DNA of 7,232 nucleotides, taken from contig JAPUKX010000101.1 in assembly GCA_027295435.1 (NCBI GenBank), forward strand, positions 1 through 7,232, written 5' to 3'. Both the position numbers and the translations under genes were made by a program. Shown in pieces: positions 1 through 4,840 of the stretch (position 1 is the first letter of the stretch; each line of letters starts with the position of its first letter). The notes beneath the pieces were generated by a model that did no database searches, was not told the DNA's origin, and saw only the letters and a program-made list of their open reading frames with translations. This stretch comes from Planctomycetota bacterium. Lineage in GTDB: Bacteria > Planctomycetota > Phycisphaerae > Phycisphaerales > SM1A02.

Positions 1-518
1 GCGGGAACCTCAAAGTCGCCCAGATCACGCAGGTCAGCCGACGCCAAGACCAGCGGAAAACCGGGCTCATTGCGTACAAGAAGCGTCAGTCGTGATCGAA
101 AGACCGCGATGCCGTCCTTGACCTGACTGTAGTACACCCCCGTGAACTTGTACTCGCCGGTGGCGGGCTCGTACATGATCGGCTGGAGGTGATGCCCATC
201 GGGGAAGGGCCCCCTGGGCGCCAGTTGGGCAGGGTCCACCCCGAACATCGCCACGTGGTTGAGGCGGAACTGTTCAGCGCTGTCTACGGCGCTTGCGCCG
301 TGGGAGAACGCGGCTCCGTACACGCGACTGATCCTGCCCGCCCATTCGTAGAGGGCCGTGTCCGGGTGCGATTCAAGGAACTGCCCGACGAGCTGCGCGC
401 GGGTGTTCGGCGAGTCGCCGGGGCTCTCCAGCACGGGATCAGACCACGACGGCGCCGGAGCGCCCACCAAGAGAATCCCTGCCATCCCGACGGCCCCAAC
501 CAGCGTTGTGCGTACCAT
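1..518 (-). CDS. Exported protein with FTP/M36-propeptide-like segment (5' part only)
   Basis: An open frame of 172 codons runs from an ATG at 518 off the left edge with no stop, so only the N-terminal part is visible. The start is supported by a Shine-Dalgarno AAGGAAGGG seven bases upstream. Residues 1-25 look like a secretion signal: MVRTT, then a hydrophobic stretch (LVGAVGMAGILLVGAPAP). The middle has no recognised domain. Near the window edge, 'GVYYSQVKDGIAVFRSRLTLLV' read in two parts (GVYYSQVKDG and IAVFRSRLTLLV) matches the style of the fungalysin/thermolysin propeptide (FTP) motif, in which an aromatic/Gln-rich strand is followed by 'G-x-x-V-F-x-x-x-L'. That motif usually precedes an M36-type metalloprotease domain, whose HExxH motif would lie outside the window. 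Export is well supported; the protease assignment is inference. It is transcribed divergently from smpB. Confidence 0.7.
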   Translation of the reverse strand, partial: MVRTTLVGAVGMAGILLVGAPAPSWSDPVLESPGDSPNTRAQLVGQFLESHPDTALYEWAGRISRVYGAAFSHGASAVDSAEQFRLNHVAMFGVDPAQLAPRGPFPDGHHLQPIMYEPATGEYKFTGVYYSQVKDGIAVFRSRLTLLVRNEPGFPLVLASADLRDLGDFEVP

Positions 519-615
519 GGATCGACCCTTCCTTTATTCGTTCCAGTTCGTCCGGGCTATGACCCCCGGGCGCAGACTGAAGCACCTCAGTCCGCCGCGT
601 CTGTGATCACCATCT

Positions 616-643
616 ATACTACCGGCGAATCTCCGCCACGCAA
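616..643 (-). promoter_or_regulatory. Weak candidate promoter for the exported FTP-like gene
   Basis: Read on the minus strand, TTGCGT (638-643) and TAGTAT (616-621) are separated by 16 bases, giving a plausible but weak sigma-70-type pair with a leader of about 90 bases before the ATG at 518. Both hexamers are imperfect. The plus strand also carries TATACT at 615-620, which could serve smpB, but it has no recognisable -35 box. The divergent 519-765 interval must hold promoters for both genes; which boxes are real cannot be decided from sequence alone. Confidence 0.22.
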
Positions 644-765
644 GGCCAATCGACGCAAAAACGCCGCACGACCGCGCCCTGAGACGCGGGCCGTCGGCAA
701 CCCGGGGCTTACCGCCTCATGCTGCCGCCCTTGGGCAACCTTGCCATATTCTGATCTGCTATGCC

Positions 766-1251
766 ATGGCCGCCAAGACCAAGCGAACCCCGAACAGACC
801 GACGATCGAGAACCGGCGGGCCAGGTACAACTTCTTCATCGACGATACGCTCGAATGCGGTATCAAGCTCACCGGCACGGAGATCAAGTCCGTCCGCAAC
901 GGCCGGGTGAGCCTCGCCGAAGGGTATGTACGGGCGACCGAAAGCCCCCCGGCCCTGGCGCTGCACGGCGTGCATATCGCGGAATATCCGCCGGCGGGCA
1001 AGCATCTTCAACACGACCCGACGCGCGTCCGCACGCTGCTGGCCCATCGACGGGAGATCCGCAAGCTCGCGGACAAGACAAGCCAGAAGGGCTATACCAT
1101 TGTGCCGCTCAAGATGTACCTTGTCCGCGGCCGGGCCAAGCTGCTGATCGGCCTTGGTCAGGGCAAGCGCCGCCACGACAAGAGACACGAGTTGGCCAAA
1201 CGCCAGGCCGATCGCGAGATCAGCCGAGCGATGTCACGCTCCCGCCGGTGA
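766..1251 (+). CDS. smpB: SmpB, tmRNA-binding protein of trans-translation
   Basis: 161 residues, the usual length for SmpB. The protein binds tmRNA (SsrA) and delivers it to stalled ribosomes, so that the unfinished peptide is tagged for degradation and the ribosome released. Family landmarks are visible in order. ENRRARYNFFIDD (15-27) opens the OB-fold. GTEIKSVRNGRVSL (37-50) follows, then HDPTRVRTLL (83-92), corresponding to the conserved 'H-x-x-x-R-x-R-x-L-L' block. KGYTIVPLKMY (108-118) comes next, and GKRRHDKR (133-140) is the conserved His-Asp-Lys-Arg motif. The C-terminal tail is basic (RAMSRSRR), as expected for the part that folds as a helix in the ribosomal mRNA channel. No Shine-Dalgarno precedes the ATG, so the start rests on homology; a short or absent leader is possible. 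The gene diverges from the exported protein at 1-518 and converges with the PEP-CTERM gene. The tmRNA gene itself is not in the window. Confidence 0.97.
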   Translation: MAAKTKRTPNRPTIENRRARYNFFIDDTLECGIKLTGTEIKSVRNGRVSLAEGYVRATESPPALALHGVHIAEYPPAGKHLQHDPTRVRTLLAHRREIRKLADKTSQKGYTIVPLKMYLVRGRAKLLIGLGQGKRRHDKRHELAKRQADREISRAMSRSRR

Positions 1252-1346
1252 AGCGGTCGCCGTGATCTTCCAGAACGCAACGTTCAAGGGCCAGCGATTC
1301 GCCGCAGAATCTCGCAATGCAATCCTCGATCGGTTCGGGTTGTGAT

Positions 1347-1390
1347 TCGCCGCCGAGTCGGACGACCCGGACCTTCTTGTGAGGCGGCGA
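1347..1390. terminator. Possible bidirectional stem-loop between convergent genes
   Basis: TCGCCGCC (1347-1354) and GGCGGCGA (1383-1390) form a perfect 8-bp GC-rich stem around a 28-base loop in the gap between smpB (plus) and the PEP-CTERM gene (minus). The position suits a shared terminator. There is no T tract on either side and the loop is long, so intrinsic termination is uncertain. Confidence 0.3.
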
Positions 1391-1398
1391 CAATTCGG

Positions 1399-2067
1399 CT
1401 ATCGGCGGCGACGACGGCGCGGCCCGACCATCCCGGCAATCCCGATGAACACAATGGATCCCGGCGCTGGAATGAGCACGCTGGTTCCCGCATAGTCGCC
1501 CGCATCGGTCGGCTGCAAGAAGGACCCGATGGTTGCGGTGTAGTCGACGATACCATCCTCCTTACCCCCGAGCGCTGGGAGGCTGATGACGCCAAGCGGG
1601 ACAGCGCCCCAGATGCTGAACGGGCCGAACTCGACGGGAACGGTTGCCACCACGGACATGTCCGCCGCGTCAACGACTGCCACCTGGCCGGGATTCGGAA
1701 GGTCGAAGAGGGTAATCAGAAAATCAACGCCGAGCTTGAGACTCTCAAAGGGCGGAGACCACATGTTCTGAATCGGGGGCACCCCCGAACCGGAACTCTG
1801 GTCGACATCCAAGTCGATTAGACCGAACAAGGCGTTGGGCGCCCCCGACGATGCCGGCTGGATCGGCGTGAAGAAGGTGACCTCGAAATACAAGAAGTTG
1901 GCGTCATAGACCAGCGCCACCGTATCAATATCCAGCAGCGGCCCGGGCTTTCCGAAGACTGCAACAGCATCGCCTTGGGGATCGAAGATGAAGTCCGCGT
2001 GGGTGGCCTCGACCCCAACCGACAGCACAGCCATAGCCGCTATCATTCCCAAGAGGTTCTTGTGCAT
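1399..2067 (-). CDS. Exported protein with PEP-CTERM-type sorting tail
   Basis: 222 residues with three visible parts. Residues 1-24 are a signal peptide: MHKN, a hydrophobic core (LLGMIAAMAVLSVGV), and a likely cut after THA before DFIFDP. The body (25-198) is rich in beta-type, hydrophobic and acidic stretches, including LDIDTVALVYDANFLYFEV and LFGLIDLDVDQSSGSG. This suggests a secreted beta-sandwich with acidic, possibly Ca-binding loops, but I recognise no named domain. The tail (about 199-222) is IPAPG, then the hydrophobic SIVFIGIAGMVG, then PRRRRRR. This is the architecture of PEP-CTERM signals, with PAPG in place of the canonical PEP. Such tails are held in the inner membrane and processed by exosortase, and the proteins commonly end up at the surface or in extracellular matrix; no exosortase gene is in the window. 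The start is supported by an AGGAG Shine-Dalgarno eight bases upstream and a promoter at 2155-2184. The exact function is unknown. Confidence 0.85.
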   Translation of the reverse strand: MHKNLLGMIAAMAVLSVGVEATHADFIFDPQGDAVAVFGKPGPLLDIDTVALVYDANFLYFEVTFFTPIQPASSGAPNALFGLIDLDVDQSSGSGVPPIQNMWSPPFESLKLGVDFLITLFDLPNPGQVAVVDAADMSVVATVPVEFGPFSIWGAVPLGVISLPALGGKEDGIVDYTATIGSFLQPTDAGDYAGTSVLIPAPGSIVFIGIAGMVGPRRRRRR

Positions 2068-2154
2068 CAGGCTCTCTCCTCTTCTCTCTTCTCACCAGGC
2101 AGCCGCTTGGACAGCCGCCGCCACCCCGGGGTCATTTCGGCGCCATTGAGGCCA

Positions 2155-2184
2155 ATGATACCTCCCTGCCGGGCCTGTGGTCAA
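2155..2184 (-). promoter_or_regulatory. Sigma-70-type promoter of the PEP-CTERM gene
   Basis: On the minus strand TTGACC (2179-2184) and TATCAT (2155-2160) are separated by 18 bases; each hexamer matches the housekeeping consensus at five of six positions. Transcription would begin near 2148, leaving a leader of about 80 bases with an AGGAG ribosome-binding site before the ATG at 2067. This is the best-looking promoter in the window. Confidence 0.6.
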
Positions 2185-2289
2185 GCATCAGCCGGGGAAT
2201 CGACGTCCATCTCCTTCGCCACGCTCCCGATCCACACGAAGTCTTCAAAGTCTCCCCAGCCATCGCCACATTGCTAGTGATACGTTCGC

Positions 2290-2347
2290 GGCTCGTCACG
2301 GACGCTACACCGACTTAGTAATCGCTGTAGGAACTCGTGGAGGAGCC
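2290..2347. repeat. Nested imperfect hairpin
   Basis: Four Watson-Crick arms are nested in order: GGCTC (2290-2294) with GAGCC (2343-2347), CACG (2297-2300) with CGTG (2336-2339), CTACA (2305-2309) with TGTAG (2326-2330), and CGA (2311-2313) with TCG (2322-2324) around the loop CTTAGTAA. Small internal loops separate them. There are 17 pairs in 58 bases and no wobble pairs, so the strand cannot be inferred. It could be an RNA structure or a DNA operator; it matches no tRNA layout. Confidence 0.3.
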
Positions 2348-2657
2348 ACCGGCCGGAGGTCTCCGGGCTGGGCAAAGCCGAGGTTGGCCGGCGTGATTTA
2401 CGGCAGCGGCGCTATAGCCTGTAAACCACCATAAAGCAACCTCTTGGATTGACCTTGGGTTGAATTACCGGTTTGGCGAAGCCTTGGCGGCGATGAAGAA
2501 TGCGAGGAAAATCACAATCTTCATTTGACCCTCGCCATACAGGGCGTACCGTTTTTCTCAGAGTCGATCGCACGCTACATCCAGGGGAAAGAGTTCCGGC
2601 AGCGCCCCTTGCTTTGTGGGGTCTACAGCCCGAACCACCCAAGAACCGATATTCGTG

Positions 2658-2760
2658 CGACTCGAACGCAGGCCGGCCGCAAGCAGATCGGCGGCGCGGG
2701 CCCGCCCCGATGGGGGTTGGCTGCCGCACGCAGTTGTGGCTGGGTGGAGCGGTTCGAGCG
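2658..2760 (+). ncRNA. Candidate structured RNA or dnaG leader element
   Basis: A continuous rod can be drawn. P1 pairs 2661-2669 (CTCGAACGC) with 2749-2758, with one bulged G at 2751. P2 pairs 2673-2682 (CCGGCCGCAA) with 2734-2743 (TTGTGGCTGG), ten pairs including two G-U. P3 pairs GCAG (2683-2686) with CTGC (2721-2724). P4 pairs ATCGG plus GGCG (2687-2696, one bulged C) with CGCC plus CCGAT (2703-2711) around a six-base loop. This gives about 32 pairs in 98 bases. The two wobbles are G-U only on the plus strand and become C-A on the other, which favours a plus-strand RNA. It ends about 90 bases before the dnaG start, so it is either a leader element or a separate small RNA. I recognise no Rfam family; GC-rich DNA gives some folding by chance. 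Confidence 0.35.
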
Positions 2761-2831
2761 GGCGATGGCAGCAGTTGTGGGCAGTTTGTTGCTCGGAATA
2801 GGCGTGTTCGCAAGGCTGAATTGAGTATTTC

Positions 2832-2844
2832 AAGGGGCTTCCCC
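2832..2844 (+). promoter_or_regulatory. dnaG ribosome-binding site inside a tight hairpin
   Basis: AAGGGG (2832-2837) lies ten bases before the GTG start of dnaG and is the only Shine-Dalgarno-like sequence there. Its GGGG (2834-2837) is followed, after the loop CTT, by CCCC (2841-2844), so the site can fold into a 4-bp all-GC hairpin that would hide it. This supports the GTG start and suggests restrained translation initiation; the regulatory role is inference. Confidence 0.4.
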
Positions 2845-2847
2845 GGC

Positions 2848-4791
2848 GTGTCAATCCAAGTCGGTCAGTCAGAGATTGATCAGGTCCGTGACGCCACGGA
2901 TCTGGTCGCGCTGATCGGCGAGCACCTGCCGTTGCGGCCAAAGGGTCGCGAGCACGTCGGGCTTTGTCCGTTTCACGACGACCATGGGCCGTCGCTGACC
3001 ATCGTCACCCACAAAGGCAACGCGTTCTACAAGTGTCACGCCTGCGGCGCGGCGGGTGACGCGTTCAACTTCGTGATGGATTATCACAAGATGACGTTCG
3101 GCGAGGCGCTGCGGCACCTCGCCGATCGGGCGAGCATCTCGCTACGAAGGTCCCAGCAGGAACCGGCGTCGGCAGCCAAGACCGCCTCGAGCGGGGCTGA
3201 GCTACGCGAGGCCAACGCGCTGGCCGCTTCATTCTTCCGCGACACGTTGAAGCGTTCGCCTGACGCGACGGTCGCTCGCAACATGATTCAGAAGCGCGGT
3301 ATCAGCGCACCAATGGTAGAGGCCTTCATGCTCGGGGCGGCGCCGAAGGAGTGGAACGGCTTGTCTCGATTCGCCCGCAGCAAAGCCGGCTCGATCAAAG
3401 CGCTCATCGGCGCCGGGCTGTTGAAGCCGCGATCGGAGGGCCAGGGGCACTACGACACGTTCCGCAATCGGCTGATCTTTCCGATCTGTGATGAGCTGGG
3501 CCGGCCTGTTGCGTTCGGCGGCCGAACGCTCGACCCCGACGATGAGCCGAAGTATCTCAACAGCGCCGAGAGCGCGGTGTTCCACAAGTCGCGCACACTC
3601 TACGGCCTGCATCTTGCCAAACGAGCGATCATCGAAAGCAAGCAGGTCATCGTGACCGAAGGCTACACGGACGTCGTCGCCTGCCATCAGGCGGGTATTC
3701 GACAGGTCGTGGCCACTCTGGGGACCGCATTGACTCAGGATCACGCGCGGATCCTCCGGCGGCTCTGTGAGGTGGTGGTGCTCGTGTTCGATGGCGACGA
3801 AGCCGGACAACGAGCCGCAGACCGTGCGGTCCAGCTATTCTTCGTTGAGCCGGTCGATGTGAAGATCTGCATTCTGCCCGACGGGCTCGATCCGGCTGAT
3901 CTGCTTGGCCAACCCGACGGGCCCCAGCACTTCCGGCAAGCTCTCTTGGCGGCGAAGGACGCTCTTGAGTACAAGGTCGCTCGCTTTCGTGACGAGCTAG
4001 GCGCCGCCAGCGGCCTGTCCGGCCGACAGCGGTGCCTTGAGAGATTCCTACATGAGCTCGCCAACCTCGGTTTCCATGCCATGCCCGGCGTTCGCAAGCG
4101 CCTCATCATCACCCACCTGGCCGATCTTCTAGGCGTTCGCATCGACGATATTGAACGGTCACTACCACAACCGCAGCGCCGAGCAACGGCTCCGAATCGA
4201 CCGATCGAACCCCAGCCGAGCAGCGACCCGGCAGCGTCGGAACTTCCTGACCGGTGGGCATCCACCACGGTCGCATCCCGGCGCCGGGCGGAACATGACC
4301 TGTTGGGCGTGTTGATCTACCAGCCGTCGCTTGGCACTCAGTCGATTGCGTCTGACGACGGCCGGCATCTGGAGGTTACCAGACTCTTCCAACCACCACA
4401 GTTCCGCGACCCAGCCGCCCGTTGCATTGCCGAGGTCGTTTTGCGGTGGCTCGAGGATGGTCATGACTTCACCGTGCAACAACTCATGGCCAACCTCCAG
4501 GATCCCCCGCTGCGCAGGTTGGTCAGTGACCTCTATCTCGAAGGGGAGCGCCGCCTAGGCGCACCAGGGCAGTCCGCCGTCGAGCACATGCAAGAAATCT
4601 GCACCACGTTCCAAAGACTCGTGCGTCGCGAGCGATACCAGCAGGACTTGGAGGCCTATCGTCAGGGCAAGGCAGATGTGGGACGGGCTGAGGATGCGCT
4701 TCGCGACGTCATTGAACAACGACGTAAACAAGGGTACATCCCTGAGGCAATGCCCGCGCGAGTACGATCCGAGAGGTTAGGCGCGCCGTGA
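2848..4791 (+). CDS. dnaG: DnaG, DNA primase
   Basis: 647 residues from the GTG, within the family's usual range. DnaG synthesises the short RNA primers for Okazaki fragments and replication start, working with the DnaB helicase. An N-terminal CHC2 zinc-binding domain (about 8-100) has Cys40-Pro-Phe-His43 and Cys63-His-Ala-Cys66. The RNA polymerase domain begins with the basic block FRNRLIFPI (205-213) and PKYLNSAESAVFHKSRTLYG. The Toprim fold shows catalytic Glu271 in EGYTDV and Asp315-Gly-Asp317 in DGDEAG. A Pro/Gln/Arg-rich linker (about 438-470) leads to a C-terminal domain starting near RRRAEHDLLGVLIYQP, the expected helicase-binding part. The start was set at GTG 2848 because conserved sequence begins just after it and AAGGGG lies ten bases upstream; TTG at 2821 is an alternative. 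The frame stays open to 2500, but that part has no primase character. It is followed closely by rpoD, probably in one transcript. Confidence 0.97.
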   Translation: MSIQVGQSEIDQVRDATDLVALIGEHLPLRPKGREHVGLCPFHDDHGPSLTIVTHKGNAFYKCHACGAAGDAFNFVMDYHKMTFGEALRHLADRASISLRRSQQEPASAAKTASSGAELREANALAASFFRDTLKRSPDATVARNMIQKRGISAPMVEAFMLGAAPKEWNGLSRFARSKAGSIKALIGAGLLKPRSEGQGHYDTFRNRLIFPICDELGRPVAFGGRTLDPDDEPKYLNSAESAVFHKSRTLYGLHLAKRAIIESKQVIVTEGYTDVVACHQAGIRQVVATLGTALTQDHARILRRLCEVVVLVFDGDEAGQRAADRAVQLFFVEPVDVKICILPDGLDPADLLGQPDGPQHFRQALLAAKDALEYKVARFRDELGAASGLSGRQRCLERFLHELANLGFHAMPGVRKRLIITHLADLLGVRIDDIERSLPQPQRRATAPNRPIEPQPSSDPAASELPDRWASTTVASRRRAEHDLLGVLIYQPSLGTQSIASDDGRHLEVTRLFQPPQFRDPAARCIAEVVLRWLEDGHDFTVQQLMANLQDPPLRRLVSDLYLEGERRLGAPGQSAVEHMQEICTTFQRLVRRERYQQDLEAYRQGKADVGRAEDALRDVIEQRRKQGYIPEAMPARVRSERLGAP

Positions 4792-4840
4792 TTCAGCAGA
4801 GATGGGCCATTTCGGCACCGCAGTCAATGGAGCAATGCCG

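Larger units (their letters stand above)
2185..2847. other. Long gene-poor region upstream of dnaG
   Basis: I see no convincing protein gene here. Open frames on both strands read as Arg/Pro/Gly-rich shadow translations without family features. The region holds several inverted repeats: a nested hairpin at 2290-2347, a CCGGAG-GT-CTCCGG palindrome at 2353-2366, a rod-like fold at 2658-2760, and a 7-bp stem (two G-U pairs) pairing 2768-2774 with 2786-2792. It also has two CTTGG(A/G)TTGA direct repeats at 2443-2452 and 2454-2463, spaced 11 bases apart, and a GCAGTTGTGG repeat at 2730-2739 and 2771-2780. No strong promoter for dnaG stands out; TTGGCG (2473-2478), 17 bases, AAGAAT (2496-2501) is the best weak candidate. 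A 19-codon minus-strand ORF (2465-2524) is discussed in the findings. The area probably includes the dnaG-rpoD promoter and leader. Confidence 0.5.

Noticed and set aside
603..610. GTGATCAC palindrome as a CRP-like operator
   Set aside because: An 8-base palindrome is too short to support a regulator call, and the flanks do not extend the symmetry.
672..689. CCGCG/CGCGG hairpin upstream of smpB
   Set aside because: Only five pairs with an eight-base loop; expected by chance in GC-rich DNA.
709..1188. 159-codon minus-strand frame antisense to smpB
   Set aside because: smpB in the other direction is unmistakable by its conserved motifs.
189..1265. 358-codon plus-strand frame across the divergent region and smpB
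   Set aside because: It is a shadow frame that overlaps the exported gene antisense and smpB in another frame; the composition is Arg/Pro-rich with no family features.
1342..1821. 159-codon plus-strand frame
   Set aside because: It lies antisense to the PEP-CTERM gene, which has a signal peptide, sorting tail, ribosome-binding site and promoter.
2290..2347. A tRNA gene
   Set aside because: The nested arms form a single hairpin, not a cloverleaf, and there is no T-loop consensus.
2412..2813. 133-codon minus-strand frame upstream of dnaG
   Set aside because: Arg/Pro/Cys-rich shadow translation without a domain or a supported start.
2500..2847. N-terminal extension of about 116 residues on DnaG
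   Set aside because: The frame is open, but the translation is Arg/Pro/Gly-rich without primase character. Conserved primase sequence begins just after GTG 2848, which has its own ribosome-binding site.
2580..2850. RNase P RNA, suggested by GGGGAAAGAGTTCCGGC resembling its first conserved block
   Set aside because: The match is imperfect, the other universal RNase P blocks are absent, and the required length would run into dnaG.
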